Positions 1 through 9,765 of a stretch of 64,000 nt of DNA are shown piece after piece. The stretch's first letter is position 1. Each line of letters opens with the position of its first letter. The translations under genes were made by a program, and so were the position numbers. This DNA is from Paenibacillus tepidiphilus (GTDB taxonomy: Bacteria; Bacillota; Bacilli; Paenibacillales; Paenibacillaceae), in NCBI RefSeq assembly GCF_008635795.1, contig NZ_VWRQ01000012.1, forward strand, positions 1 to 64,000, given 5' to 3'. The notes beneath the pieces are model-generated. The model was given only the letters and a program-made list of their open reading frames with translations, ran no database searches and was not told the origin of the DNA.

Positions 1-215
1 CAATTGTATGGTCAGGCTAGCGTCTTTAGGCGCAGTTTGGCAACAAGGGGTTATACCCCTAGAGCAAACCACCCGTTGGACGGGTGGTCCTGATTCTGCC
101 GACAACAGATGAACGACCACCGGCACCCTTACCTGAAAGCACGGAGCAGAGCGGGGGAGACCCGGCTGAATAAATACTCATAACTAAGCGGCGGGGAAAT
201 CCCGTCGCTTAGTTT
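1..215 (+). ncRNA. possible 3' part of a structured RNA
   Basis: No coding frame is convincing here. The stretch is packed with short helices: GGGGTTATACCCC near 48-60, CCACCCGTTGGACGGGTGG near 70-88, and a longer hairpin AACTAAGCGGCGGG/CCCGTCGCTTAGTT at 182-214. The strings AGATGAACGACCACC and ACCCGGCT recall the 3' end of RNase P RNA, but the invariant ACAGAA element is absent, so I do not name it. The 5' part lies outside the window. It could equally be a leader or intergenic repeat. Confidence 0.3.
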
Positions 216-231
216 ATGATGATATCCAGAT

Positions 232-278
232 AAAAAAGGGCTGTGTCCTGGTCTAACGACCGTGACACAGCCCTTTTT
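232..278. terminator. bidirectional terminator after glgC
   Basis: The stem AAAAAGGGCTGTGTC / GACACAGCCCTTTTT has A- and T-runs on both flanks. It can end glgC on the minus strand and the upstream RNA on the plus strand. Confidence 0.85.
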
Positions 279-307
279 GGCTAATTATGCATGGAAGAAA
301 GTCTTGA

Positions 308-1528
308 TTATGAAGGAAGGCCTTCGGCGCGTAATCTGCCGGTCTTCTCGTAAACCTCCTGCAGCAGACGCGAAGGTTGGGTACGGATCACCGGTTTGGC
401 GGCGACGATCTCATGCGGTCCGACAACGACAATGTTATCGGCACTGCCCTTGATGATTGCACCATCCTTGATGACGGCTCCTTCACCGATGATGGCATTC
501 TCAATCAGTACGCCGCGTCCGATACGTGCGCCCGGCATGACGATGCTGTACTTGATCATGCTCAGCTTGCCGATCTCTACACCGCCGAAGACGACGGAAC
601 GCTGCAGATTGCCTTCCAGCAGGCAGGTTTCGTTCACCAGGCAGTCCGCCGCCAGCACCGGCACACGCGGCTTGTTGGAAGTCTTGGCCCGGCGGGCGCG
701 GCTGTACATCGGCCAGTGGGCATTATCAAGCTGGAAGCCGTTGTTCTCCTGAAGCAGATCCATGTGGGCATCCCAGAGACTGGCCACTGTACCTACATCT
801 CTCCAGTAACCGTCAAAGCGGTAAGCGAAGAGATCGTCATTGCCTTCCAGCATGGCCGGAATGACGTCTTTGCCGAAGTCATGGCTGGATGTGGTGTTCT
901 CGGCATCGCGCAGCAGATGCTCCTTCAGGTAATCCCAGCGGAACAGGTAGATGCCCATAGAGGCCAGATTGCTCTGCGGCTCCTTCGGCTTCTCGGCGAA
1001 TTCGGAAATCTTTAGCTCCTCATTCACATTCATGACACCAAAGCGGCTGGCTTCGTCCCAAGGCACCTCCATCACGGAGATCGTGGCCTTTGCCCCTTTG
1101 CTGACGTGATAATCGAGCATCTTCCGGTAATCCATATGGTATATATGATCCGCGGAGAGAATCAGAACATGCTCCGGCGCATGCTCGTCGATGAATTGAA
1201 TATTCTTATAAATAGCGTCTGCTGTTCCGGTGTAACTGTCTCTGCCGTCCACACCCGATGGCAGCAATCTGACGCCGCTGTCTTTCTTAGTATGGAGACC
1301 CCAGGGTTCTCCTTCACCGATATGGCTATGCAAGGAATTGGCTTCGTACTGGGTCAGTACGCCGACCGTGTCGATATTGGAATTTACACAATTGCTAAGC
1401 GGGAAATCGATTATTCTGTACTGTCCACCGAAAGGGACTGCAGGCTTTGCCATTGCTGTGGTCAAGGGGGCCAATCTGCGGCCTTCCCCGCCTGCCAGGA
1501 GCATGGCGACACATTCTTTCTTACTCAT
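308..1528 (-). CDS. glgC: glucose-1-phosphate adenylyltransferase
   Basis: Makes ADP-glucose from glucose-1-phosphate and ATP, the committed step of bacterial glycogen synthesis. The 406-residue length is normal for a GlgC subunit. The N-terminal nucleotidyltransferase loop with LAGGEGRRL and KPAVPFGG is at residues 11-36, a substrate-loop FAEKP lies near 186, [10 protein letters not shown] is at the metal site, and the C-terminal third has the hexapeptide pattern of a left-handed beta-helix. The start is ATG after GGGAGG. It is divergent from glgB-glgA, so the shared 220-bp gap probably holds both promoters. No GlgD-like second subunit is adjacent, unlike the Bacillus glgBCDAP operon; GlgC may act as a homotetramer or glgD may lie elsewhere. 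Confidence 0.95.
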   Translation of the reverse strand: MSKKECVAMLLAGGEGRRLAPLTTAMAKPAVPFGGQYRIIDFPLSNCVNSNIDTVGVLTQYEANSLHSHIGEGEPWGLHTKKDSGVRLLPSGVDGRDSYTGTADAIYKNIQFIDEHAPEHVLILSADHIYHMDYRKMLDYHVSKGAKATISVMEVPWDEASRFGVMNVNEELKISEFAEKPKEPQSNLASMGIYLFRWDYLKEHLLRDAENTTSSHDFGKDVIPAMLEGNDDLFAYRFDGYWRDVGTVASLWDAHMDLLQENNGFQLDNAHWPMYSRARRAKTSNKPRVPVLAADCLVNETCLLEGNLQRSVVFGGVEIGKLSMIKYSIVMPGARIGRGVLIENAIIGEGAVIKDGAIIKGSADNIVVVGPHEIVAAKPVIRTQPSRLLQEVYEKTGRLRAEGLPS

Positions 1529-1746
1529 TTGTTATCCCTCCCATTTTTTTGTCAATGCTTGTAATATAAACGTACGGACAGTGGTTGAAACGATCTTATG
1601 CAAAATAGTTGCGCAGTTTGCACAAAAAATTGCACAAGTTTTTTTTATGCCTGAAAAACACTAATTATGACTACAAATCATTTTCAAACGGCATACATTC
1701 GGGTAATGTAATAGGTGCATTTCAAATATATAGAGGTGATGATAAT

Positions 1747-3675
1747 TTGCCTGACATCCTGAACCAAGAATACCTACCGACTTCCGATGATATTTATTTG
1801 TTTCATGAGGGCACCAATTATCGCAGCTACAGGACGCTGGGCGCGCACATTGCCGCTGAAGAAGGGAAGGCGGGAGTTCGTTTTACCGTCTGGGCTCCTC
1901 ATGCGACATATGTAGGAATTGCTGGAGATCATAACGACTGGGACGGAACAAGCGATGCGGACTCGTTATATAAGATACCCGATTCGGGATTTTGGAGTCG
2001 CTTTTTTCCGGGAGTAGGGCAGGGAACTTTATACAAATACCGTATAATCGGTGCAGATGGCGCAAGCTTTCTGAAGGCCGATCCCTATGCCTTTAAAGCT
2101 GAAGTCCGGCCGGCAACAGCTTCCGTGGTTGCGGATCTGGGCGGATATACCTGGGGGGATGCCGCCTGGCGGCGCAGGACCAAAGCCCCATACAACCAGC
2201 CGGTCAACATTTATGAGATGCACATGGGCACCTGGCGCCAGAAGGAAGACGGCAGCCTGTACACTTACCGCGAACTCAGCGGTCTGCTGATTCCGTATCT
2301 TCTGGAAATGAGCTACACCCATGTTGAATTTATGCCATTAGCTGAACACCCGTATGATTTATCCTGGGGCTACCAAGGGACCGGTTATTTTGCCGCTACC
2401 AGCCGTTACGGTGAACCGCAGGATCTCATGTATCTGATTGATCAACTGCACCAGGCGGGCATAGGTGTCATTCTGGATTGGGTTCCGGCCCATTTTGCCA
2501 AGGATGCACACGGCCTGCGGATGTTCGACGGTGCGCCGCTGTATGAATACGCCGATCCGATGCTTGCCGAGAAGCCCGGCTGGGGGACCCTGTCCTTCGA
2601 CTTCAGCAAGCCCGAAATCTCGTCGTTCCTCATTTCGAACGCCTTATTCTGGTTTGAGGTGTACCACATCGACGGTATGCGGGTGGACGCGGTAACCAGT
2701 ATGCTGCGGCTCGATTTCGAAAAAGGCAGCCACCAGTACAGACGCAACGTGAACGGCGGCTTGGAGAACCTGGAGGCGATCAGCTTTATTCAGCGCCTGA
2801 ATACTGCCATCTTCCGTCACTATCCCAGAGCGCTGATGATGGCGGAGGAATCAAGTGCCTGGCCGGGTGTGACGGCTCCGGTGCATGAAGGCGGACTCGG
2901 GTTCAACTACAAGTGGAATATGGGCTGGATGAACGATACACTGGGTTACATAGAGCATGATTTCGGGGCGCGCCCCTACCATCATAATTTGTTAACCTTC
3001 CCGATAGCCTATGCCTATTCAGAGAACTATGCACTTCCGCTGTCCCATGATGAGGTAGTGCACGGCAAGAAATCGTTGCTGGACAAGATGCCGGGCTCCT
3101 ACGAGCAGAAATTTGCCGGCCTTCGGCTCCTGCTGGGCTATCAGGCCACCCATCCCGGCAAGAAGCTGCTCTTCATGGGCGGTGAATTCGGACAGTTTAT
3201 TGAATGGAAGGACCAGGATCAGCTGGACTGGCTGCTGCTGGATTATGAAAGCCATCGCCGGATGCTGGCTTTTACTGCCGCCCTGAACAAGCTGTATGTA
3301 ACCGAGAAGGCCTTGTGGGAGCTTGATCATGACATGGCCGGTTATCAGTGGCTCACCGCAGATGACAGCGCCCAAAGTGTCCTATCCTATGTCCGCCGGG
3401 GGAAGAGGCCGGTTGATACCTTGATCGTGCTGGTTAATTTCCAGCCGGTGGAGCGGCGGAACTACCGTATCGGTGTGCCGAGACAGGGCGTATATGAGGA
3501 GCTGTTCAGCTCGGAGAATACGGCCTTTGGCGGGTCCGGCTTCCATAACCCGCCGCTGAAGAGCGTTAAGGTGGAGTGGCATAATCAGACGCACAGTCTG
3601 GAGCTGACACTCCCGCCGCTAAGCTTTGTGGTCTTGAAGAAAGCGGGACGCAAAGGGAAGACAGACAAAGAGTAG
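1747..3675 (+). CDS. glgB: 1,4-alpha-glucan branching enzyme
   Basis: Introduces alpha-1,6 branches into glycogen. The GH13 motifs appear in order: DWVPAHF (region I), GMRVDAV with the nucleophile Asp near residue 313, MAEESS with the acid/base Glu near 366, and PLSHDEVVH (region IV). An N-terminal CBM48 module (VWAPHA, GDHNDWDG) precedes the barrel. I chose TTG at 1747 because AGAGGTGATG sits just upstream and homology begins there; the frame stays open to 1609, but those extra residues look non-native. It is followed 36 bp later by glgA, so the two are almost certainly cotranscribed. Length is about 642 residues, typical for the short-form GlgB. Confidence 0.95.
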   Translation: MPDILNQEYLPTSDDIYLFHEGTNYRSYRTLGAHIAAEEGKAGVRFTVWAPHATYVGIAGDHNDWDGTSDADSLYKIPDSGFWSRFFPGVGQGTLYKYRIIGADGASFLKADPYAFKAEVRPATASVVADLGGYTWGDAAWRRRTKAPYNQPVNIYEMHMGTWRQKEDGSLYTYRELSGLLIPYLLEMSYTHVEFMPLAEHPYDLSWGYQGTGYFAATSRYGEPQDLMYLIDQLHQAGIGVILDWVPAHFAKDAHGLRMFDGAPLYEYADPMLAEKPGWGTLSFDFSKPEISSFLISNALFWFEVYHIDGMRVDAVTSMLRLDFEKGSHQYRRNVNGGLENLEAISFIQRLNTAIFRHYPRALMMAEESSAWPGVTAPVHEGGLGFNYKWNMGWMNDTLGYIEHDFGARPYHHNLLTFPIAYAYSENYALPLSHDEVVHGKKSLLDKMPGSYEQKFAGLRLLLGYQATHPGKKLLFMGGEFGQFIEWKDQDQLDWLLLDYESHRRMLAFTAALNKLYVTEKALWELDHDMAGYQWLTADDSAQSVLSYVRRGKRPVDTLIVLVNFQPVERRNYRIGVPRQGVYEELFSSENTAFGGSGFHNPPLKSVKVEWHNQTHSLELTLPPLSFVVLKKAGRKGKTDKE

Positions 3676-3711
3676 ACATCGCCTAACCGTATTTTATAAG
3701 GGGGAATCTGA

Positions 3712-5139
3712 ATGAAGGTGTTATTCGCTGCTGCCGAAGGCCATCCGTTTGTCAAGACAGGCGGCCTGGCCGATGTAATTGGAGCGCTGCCCAAAGCGCT
3801 GAAGAGCGCGGGCGTGGATGTGCGGGTGATTTTGCCCAGATATAAAGCGGTCCCGGAAGAGTACTTAACCCAGCTTGAGACGGTTGCGGTGCTTGAAGTA
3901 CCCGTGGGCTGGCGTATGCAGTACTGCGGCATCCAGAAGCTGGTGCTGGACGGTGTCCCGGTTTATTTTGTCGACAATGAATATTACTTCGGTGCCCGAG
4001 ACGGTATATACGGCCATCTGGATGATGCAGAACGGTTCGCCTTCTTCAGCCGTGCAGTCCTGGAGTGCCTGCCCTACATCGATTTCCAGCCGGATGTGCT
4101 GCATGCCCATGACTGGCATACGGCGATTATCCCGCTGCTGCTGGAAGGCCATTATCGCCATGACCCGTATTACAGTACGATGAAGACCGTATTCACCATT
4201 CATAATCTGCTCTACCAGGGAATCTTCCCGTATTCCGTACTGGGCGATCTGCTGGGGCTCTCGGATAATTACTTCCTGGGTGTGGAGTATTACGGCAACA
4301 TCAACTACATGAAGGGCGGGATCGTTTACAGCGATTATGTAACGACCGTCAGCCCGACGTATTCCCATGAAATACGTACCGAGCATTATGGTTACGGACT
4401 CGATGGGCTGCTTAGCTCTCGCTCCGACCGGCTGGCCGGAATTGTCAACGGCATTGACACCAAGGCGTATAACCCTAACACAGACCCGAAGATTTATACG
4501 CGTTACCGTTCCAATCTCGACAAGAAAGCGGAGAACAAGACCGGCCTGCAGCTGGAGCTGGGTCTGCCGGTAGATCCTAAGATTCCGCTCGTGGCGATGG
4601 TGACACGGCTGGTGGACTCCAAGGGACTTGATCTTGTGCTGCGCGTGCTGGATGAAATGCTCTACTTCGACGATATCCAGTTCGTGCTGCTGGGTACCGG
4701 GGACGCGCTCTATGAGAACTGGTTCCGGGAAGCGGCCTTCCGCCATCCCTCCAAGCTCTCGGCGCAGATTCAGTTCAGCGATGCGCTTTCCCGCAAAATC
4801 TATGCTGGCAGCGACATCTTCCTGATGCCCTCCATGTTTGAGCCCTGCGGCATCAGCCAGCTGCTTGCACTGCGTTACGGCAGTATTCCCGTGGTGCGGG
4901 AGACGGGCGGCTTGAACGATACTGTGCATGCGTACAACGAAGAGACCGGTGAAGGGAACGGATTCACATTCCTGAATTTCAACGCACATGACATGCTGTA
5001 TACCCTGCGCCGGGCGGTCAGCTATTATCACCAGCCGGAGCATTGGAAAAGAATCGCCAAGAATGCTTTTGCAGGTGACTACAGCTGGAATGTCTCGGCC
5101 CAGCAGTATATTGATATCTACAACGGAATTTCGCAATAG
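3712..5139 (+). CDS. glgA: glycogen synthase, ADP-glucose type
   Basis: A GT5 glycosyltransferase that extends alpha-1,4-glucan chains from ADP-glucose. The N-terminus KVLFAAAEGHPFVKTGGLADV carries the KTGGL ADP-glucose signature. HDWH, a central MVTRL turn and the C-terminal PSMFEPCGISQL segment complete the GT-B fold. At 475 residues it is full length. The start follows AAGGGGG with good spacing. It is the second gene of glgB-glgA and ends at a strong terminator. Confidence 0.96.
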   Translation: MKVLFAAAEGHPFVKTGGLADVIGALPKALKSAGVDVRVILPRYKAVPEEYLTQLETVAVLEVPVGWRMQYCGIQKLVLDGVPVYFVDNEYYFGARDGIYGHLDDAERFAFFSRAVLECLPYIDFQPDVLHAHDWHTAIIPLLLEGHYRHDPYYSTMKTVFTIHNLLYQGIFPYSVLGDLLGLSDNYFLGVEYYGNINYMKGGIVYSDYVTTVSPTYSHEIRTEHYGYGLDGLLSSRSDRLAGIVNGIDTKAYNPNTDPKIYTRYRSNLDKKAENKTGLQLELGLPVDPKIPLVAMVTRLVDSKGLDLVLRVLDEMLYFDDIQFVLLGTGDALYENWFREAAFRHPSKLSAQIQFSDALSRKIYAGSDIFLMPSMFEPCGISQLLALRYGSIPVVRETGGLNDTVHAYNEETGEGNGFTFLNFNAHDMLYTLRRAVSYYHQPEHWKRIAKNAFAGDYSWNVSAQQYIDIYNGISQ

Positions 5140-5156
5140 CATTATTGCGCACAAGA

Positions 5157-5203
5157 AAGAAGCTGTCCCAAGGAGCCCTGGTGGCGCTTGGGACAGCTTC
5201 TTT
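5157..5203. terminator. terminator between glgA and the convergent GH13 gene
   Basis: AAGAAGCTGTCCCAAG pairs with CTTGGGACAGCTTCTT and is followed by TTTT. The symmetric A/T flanks allow use from both sides. Confidence 0.85.
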
Positions 5204-5313
5204 TGCTGTGATACAGGAACATTGCCAGGTTATAGCCCATAAGGTATTGAAATTGACTATGAAGGTTAGCCTGAAGGCTCCCTCCAGATTCATTCGTTTA
5301 ACCAGCAGTCTGC

Positions 5314-7059
5314 TTAACCCAGCAGCCGGCTGAGAATCCGGTAACCGTAGGGGTCAAGCGAGATATGCATCATACCGCCCTCCGGGACCACGGCTTCACC
5401 GGTCAGGGCATCCTGCCAGTCGTCGGTCTCCATCGGATGACTCAGAGTGCGGGGCTGCGGAGAATTATTCATCCACACTGTAAAGTGAATGATGTCATCC
5501 GCACGCTCATAGACAATACAGGGATCGCCCTTACAGGCCTGGAGAATCCGGAACCGGCCTTCCCGCAGGGCCTTGTTGTCCTTGCGCAGGGCAATCATCA
5601 GCCGGTAAAAGTCGTACAGCTCGCGGTCCTGCTTGCGCTCATCCCATTCCATGCATTTCCGGCAGTCAGGATCATCCCCGCCGCTCAGGCCGATTTCGTC
5701 TCCGTAATAGATGCAGGGCGTTCCCATGAAGGTGAAGAGGAACACTACGGCCAGCTTAAGCCGCCGCCGGTCGCCGCCGACAACGGACAGGAGCCGCGGC
5801 GTGTCATGGCTGCCCAGCAGGTTGAAGACCACCTCGTTGGTCTGCTGCGGGTACCGCATGAGCAGTCCGCCGATCCGTTCACCGAACGTGACGCTGTCCA
5901 TGCCGCCGTTGAAGAATTCCAGCACCGTACCGGAGAAGGGATAGTTCATTACGGAATCGAACTGGTCGCCGAGCAGCCAGTTCAGTGAATCGCTCCAGAC
6001 CTCGCCGACAATATAGGCATCAGGATTGGCCTGCTTGACGACCTTGCGGAAGTCGCGCCAGAAGTGATGGTCGACCTCATTGGCGACATCCAGCCGCCAG
6101 CCGTCCACTTTGATTTCCCTGATCCAGTATTCAGCCACTTCGAGCAGATAGGCTTTGACTTCCCGGTTGGCGGTGTTGAACTTCGGCATATTACCATAGA
6201 AGCCGAAGGTGTCATATGTCGGGATGCCATCCACTATCCGGGCCGGGAAGGAATTCATGTGGAACCAGTCTTTGTACACGGAGTATTCACCCTTCTCCAG
6301 CACGTCCTGAAAGGGCGGGAACTTGTCGCTGCAATGGTTGAATACGGCATCGAGCATCACGCGGATACCCCGCTTGTGGCATTCTTCGACCACCTTTTGC
6401 AGCAGTTCATTGTCACCGAAGTGGGGATCGACTTTTTTATAATCAACGATATCGTATTTGTGGTTGGAAGGGGAGACAAACAGCGGAGTGAAATAAACGG
6501 CGTTGATGCCGAGTTCCTGAAGATCATCGAGATGGTCCAGAACCCCCTGCAAATCTCCGCCAAAATAATTGTCATACTTCGGCGTCCCGCCCCAGGGTTC
6601 GGTGCCTTCGGGATCGTTGCCCGGGTCGCCGTTGGCGAAGCGCTCCGTCATAATTTGGTAGAATACCGCATCCTTGGCCCAGTTGGGTACCCGGAACAGA
6701 TCGGCTGCATGTATGTAGGGGAACTCATAGAAGTGGGTTGGAGGAGCGGGACAATCACTGCGGATGCCGTTATCCAGCAGATAGACGCTTTCCTGTCCCT
6801 TGCTGACACGGAAGGTGTAGCTGAGGCGCTTGTATTTCGGGCGCACCGCAGCTTCCCAGTAATCGAACATGTCGTCCGACGCCGCCTTGTCCATCGGGAT
6901 ATCAAATGAAGTCTTATGCCAGTCATACTTGTCGCCGGTAAGGGCTACAACGCTGTCCACATCATCCTTTTTGGTGCGGACACGCAAATGAATCGTCTTG
7001 TGGTCATAGGCATACGCCCATTTGTCGCGGGGGACATGATACATCGCTTCCAAGAGCAT
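5314..7059 (-). CDS. neopullulanase / cyclomaltodextrinase family GH13
   Basis: A 581-residue intracellular amylolytic enzyme of the GH13_20 type, which hydrolyses cyclodextrins, pullulan or maltodextrins. The N-terminal ~120 residues match the CBM34-like domain of this group, and there is no signal peptide. Catalytic segments: DAVFNHCS, GWRLDVANEV (nucleophile Asp), VGEVWSD (acid/base Glu), LLGSHDTPR. The GTEPWGG and NYFGGDLQGV stretches are typical of neopullulanases. The start has a perfect AGGAGGT. Lying tail to tail with glgA, it plausibly degrades alpha-glucans made or imported by the cell. The exact substrate cannot be read from sequence. Confidence 0.9.
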   Translation of the reverse strand: MLLEAMYHVPRDKWAYAYDHKTIHLRVRTKKDDVDSVVALTGDKYDWHKTSFDIPMDKAASDDMFDYWEAAVRPKYKRLSYTFRVSKGQESVYLLDNGIRSDCPAPPTHFYEFPYIHAADLFRVPNWAKDAVFYQIMTERFANGDPGNDPEGTEPWGGTPKYDNYFGGDLQGVLDHLDDLQELGINAVYFTPLFVSPSNHKYDIVDYKKVDPHFGDNELLQKVVEECHKRGIRVMLDAVFNHCSDKFPPFQDVLEKGEYSVYKDWFHMNSFPARIVDGIPTYDTFGFYGNMPKFNTANREVKAYLLEVAEYWIREIKVDGWRLDVANEVDHHFWRDFRKVVKQANPDAYIVGEVWSDSLNWLLGDQFDSVMNYPFSGTVLEFFNGGMDSVTFGERIGGLLMRYPQQTNEVVFNLLGSHDTPRLLSVVGGDRRRLKLAVVFLFTFMGTPCIYYGDEIGLSGGDDPDCRKCMEWDERKQDRELYDFYRLMIALRKDNKALREGRFRILQACKGDPCIVYERADDIIHFTVWMNNSPQPRTLSHPMETDDWQDALTGEAVVPEGGMMHISLDPYGYRILSRLLG

Positions 7060-7216
7060 GTCAGCACCTCCTAAAAGTGTTGTAGCTAGTTAATACCACC
7101 GCCGCAGGTGCGGTGAATCATAACGGTTAATCCGCGGCCGGATGGAGATATTACCTAGTATATCCTCATTAGAACAGTCATTGCAAAACGCAGCAGACTT
7201 CGTCACAAAATTTTCT

Positions 7217-7245
7217 TTGCATAATCATGCGAAGTCCTTTATAAT
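7217..7245 (+). promoter_or_regulatory. sigma-A type promoter of the amino-acid ABC importer
   Basis: TTGCAT (7217-7222), a 17-bp spacer and a perfect TATAAT (7240-7245) lie about 50 bp ahead of the binding-protein gene. Confidence 0.6.
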
Positions 7246-7297
7246 AAATCGGGTTGCTGACAACGGAGAATACTGAGAGAACAGGGGAGATACAGAG

Positions 7298-8107
7298 ATG
7301 AATAAATGGGGTAAACTTTCTTTGGGATTGCTGCTTGCAGGTGGACTGCTCACAGGATGCGGTTCGAATAACACAGATAACTCTGCTGAGGGGAATTCGA
7401 ACAGCGGCGCTGCAGCCAAGAAGCTGGTTCTGGGCACAAGCGCCGATTTCCCGCCGTATGAATTTCATAAAATGATCGACGGCAAGGATACCATCGTCGG
7501 CTTCGACATTGATATTGCCAAGGATATCGCCGCCGATATGGGCGCTGAACTGGAAATCAAGGATCTCCCGTTCGATTCCCTGCTGAACGAGCTGTCCAGC
7601 GGACGCGTGGATATTGTTATTTCGGGCCTTAGCCCTGATCCGGACCGTGCGAAACAGGTTGGATTATCCGACATCTATTATTCCGCAGAACAAGCCGTAG
7701 TCGTCCGTGAAGAGAACAAGGACTATTTCCCGACGATGGACGATCTGAAGGGAACGAAGATCGGCATTCAGACCGGCTCGATTCAGGAAGATATTGCGAA
7801 GGAGATTGAAGGCGCACAATTGACCTCCCTGAGCAAAATGTCCGAAATCGTCCTGCAGCTTCAATCCAACCGTGTCGATGCCTCCATTATGGAAGGCCCG
7901 GTTGCCAAAGCGTTCGTGAAGAATGTGGATGGATTGGCCATCGCCGGTGCTGTTCCGGAAGTGGAAGACGACGGTTATGTAGTTGGTGTGAAGAAAGGCA
8001 ATGACGAGCTGCTGGGGCAAGTGAACGCCACCCTCAAGCGCCTGAAGGATGAAGGCAAGATCGATGAGTATGTAGCGGCGGCAAGCGAGCTTGCCGAAGG
8101 CGAGTAA
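7298..8107 (+). CDS. amino-acid ABC transporter substrate-binding lipoprotein
   Basis: An extracellular solute receptor of family 3. Residues 1-21 are a lipoprotein signal with lipobox LLTGC (Cys near 21), followed by a Ser/Asn/Gly-rich linker. The mature part has LVLGTSADFPPYEF, GFDIDIAKDIA and a GIQTGSIQED hinge, characteristic of polar amino-acid receptors. At 269 residues it is full length. It is first in the cluster with a permease and an ATPase, separated from them by a hairpin that could keep receptor transcripts in excess. The ligand is probably a polar amino acid (glutamine, arginine, cystine); sequence alone does not decide. Confidence 0.93.
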   Translation: MNKWGKLSLGLLLAGGLLTGCGSNNTDNSAEGNSNSGAAAKKLVLGTSADFPPYEFHKMIDGKDTIVGFDIDIAKDIAADMGAELEIKDLPFDSLLNELSSGRVDIVISGLSPDPDRAKQVGLSDIYYSAEQAVVVREENKDYFPTMDDLKGTKIGIQTGSIQEDIAKEIEGAQLTSLSKMSEIVLQLQSNRVDASIMEGPVAKAFVKNVDGLAIAGAVPEVEDDGYVVGVKKGNDELLGQVNATLKRLKDEGKIDEYVAAASELAEGE

Positions 8108-8189
8108 GCCTGACGGAGTCCGCCGATACTGCGCGGAATGCTGTAAACAGAAGCTGCGAGTGAAGGCAGCACATGCTTTACCTTTTAGG

Positions 8190-8217
8190 AAAATGGCGGG
8201 CGGTAATCCGCCGTTTT
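8190..8217 (+). terminator. intra-operon hairpin (attenuator-like)
   Basis: AAAATGGCGG pairs with CCGCCGTTTT and is followed by a T-rich run to 8227. It lies between the receptor gene and its permease, where partial termination would set the stoichiometry. Confidence 0.6.
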
Positions 8218-8269
8218 CTATTTTTTTGAATAAATATGACAATCTCTAAGACAGGAGGTTATGCCGGAC

Positions 8270-8929
8270 ATGAATATTTTTGATCTTGCTATTGAATACC
8301 GCAGTTTTTTCTTTGCCGGTTTAAGGTACACGCTGCTCCTGGCTGTCATGGGCGTCTGCTTCGGCTTCGTGCTGGGGATCATTGTTTCCCTGATGCGCAT
8401 GTCCAAAATTAAGGTGCTGCGGTTCATCGCCACCGCCTGGGTGGAATTTCTCCGCGGCACACCGATGCTGGTGCAGCTGTTCCTGATTCATTACGGTCTG
8501 GTGGAATTTGGACTGGAGTTTACTCCAATGCAATCAGGTGCGATTACCCTGACAATTAACAGTTCAGCCTATCTGGCCGAGATCTTCCGGGCCGGTATCC
8601 AGGGCGTAGACCGGGGCCAGACCGAAGCCGCGCGTTCCCTGGGGATGCGCCAAGGAATGACCATGCGTTACATTGTGCTGCCGCAGGCACTGAAGAATGT
8701 GCTGCCGGCCATCGGCAATGAGTTCATTACCATTATCAAGGAATCCTCCATTGTGTCGATGATCGGCGTGGCGGATCTGCTGTTCCAGGCGAGAACCATA
8801 ACAACGATTACTTACGATGGCCTGACTCCGCTTGTGGTGATTGCCGTTATGTACTTTGTATTGACATTTACCCTGTCCAAGCTGCTTGGCCTGGTGGAAA
8901 GGAAGCTGAATACGGATGATCATCGTTAA
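8270..8929 (+). CDS. amino-acid ABC transporter permease
   Basis: A His/Glu/Gln/Arg-type membrane component of about 219 residues. Hydrophobic helices alternate with short loops, and the EAA loop [22 protein letters not shown] is the site that contacts the ATPase. [12 protein letters not shown] is typical of the HisM/GlnP group. I prefer ATG 8270 to ATG 8261 because AGGAGG at 8253-8258 is only 2 nt from 8261 but 11 nt from 8270. The end overlaps the ATPase start by 14 bp, indicating translational coupling. Confidence 0.93.
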   Translation: MNIFDLAIEYRSFFFAGLRYTLLLAVMGVCFGFVLGIIVSLMRMSKIKVLRFIATAWVEFLRGTPMLVQLFLIHYGLVEFGLEFTPMQSGAITLTINSSAYLAEIFRAGIQGVDRGQTEAARSLGMRQGMTMRYIVLPQALKNVLPAIGNEFITIIKESSIVSMIGVADLLFQARTITTITYDGLTPLVVIAVMYFVLTFTLSKLLGLVERKLNTDDHR

Positions 8930-9638
8930 TCAGTTACAGAAGCATTTCGGTAAACTGGAAATATTGAAGGGGATTGATCTGGAAATTCAGAAAGGCGAGG
9001 TAGTCGTTGTTATCGGACCCAGCGGCTCGGGCAAGAGCACCTTTCTGCGTTGTCTGAACCTGCTGGAGATTCCGACCGGCGGCTCGATTACATTCGAGGG
9101 CCAATCAATTACCGACAAGAAGCATGACATTAACGTGACCCGCGAAAAAATGGGTATGGTGTTCCAGCAGTTCAACCTGTTCCCGCACAAATCCGTATTG
9201 GAGAATATAATGCTCGCGCCCGTCAAGGTCAAAAAAATGCGGGCATCCGAAGCCGAAGGGATCGCCATGGATCTACTGCGCACCGTCGGCCTTGAGGATA
9301 AGCGGGATGCTTATCCGGCACAGCTCTCCGGCGGACAGAAGCAGCGGATCGCCATCGCCCGGGCGCTGGCGATGCAGCCGCATGTCATGCTGTTTGACGA
9401 GCCGACCTCGGCGCTTGACCCTGAAATGGTCGGCGAAGTGCTTGAGGTCATGAAGAAGCTGGCAGAGCAGGGAATGACCATGGTCATTGTCACCCATGAA
9501 ATGGGCTTTGCCCGAGAGGTGGGGGATCGCATTCTGTTCATGGACGGCGGACTTATTGTGGAGCAAGGCACACCGGCCGAGGTATTCGGCAACCCGCGTC
9601 ATGCCCGTACCAAGGATTTTCTGAGCAAGGTCCTGTAA
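8916..9638 (+). CDS. amino-acid ABC transporter ATP-binding protein
   Basis: The 240-residue cytoplasmic ATPase of the importer. Walker [10 protein letters not shown] near residues 32-40, Q-loop FQQFNLFPH, signature LSGGQKQR, Walker [14 protein letters not shown], and H-loop VTHEMGF are all intact. It belongs to the GlnQ/HisP group and pairs with the permease it overlaps. An ~18-residue C-terminal tail follows the H-loop region and a terminator lies just downstream. Confidence 0.95.
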   Translation: MIIVNQLQKHFGKLEILKGIDLEIQKGEVVVVIGPSGSGKSTFLRCLNLLEIPTGGSITFEGQSITDKKHDINVTREKMGMVFQQFNLFPHKSVLENIMLAPVKVKKMRASEAEGIAMDLLRTVGLEDKRDAYPAQLSGGQKQRIAIARALAMQPHVMLFDEPTSALDPEMVGEVLEVMKKLAEQGMTMVIVTHEMGFAREVGDRILFMDGGLIVEQGTPAEVFGNPRHARTKDFLSKVL

Positions 9639-9654
9639 GCGATAGAAGCAGGAA

Positions 9655-9687
9655 CGGCCGCTGACTTTCGGGTTCAGCGGCTGTTTT
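9655..9687 (+). terminator. terminator of the amino-acid ABC operon
   Basis: GCCGCTGA and TCAGCGGC form a stem around a short loop, followed by TGTTTT. Confidence 0.75.
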
Positions 9688-9765
9688 GCTTTTGGCGGAG
9701 AAGGAAATGGGTGATATAGTATATAAATAATCGGCTAAACTAACTTGCAAAGGAGTACATAACCC

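Noticed and set aside
1-215. RNase P RNA (rnpB)
   Set aside because: Two short strings agree, but the invariant ACAGAA element is missing and the flanking genes are not the usual ones. Kept only as an unassigned structured RNA.
3865-5154. 429-codon frame antisense to glgA
   Set aside because: A codon-bias shadow of a clear glycogen synthase; no ribosome site and no recognisable motif.
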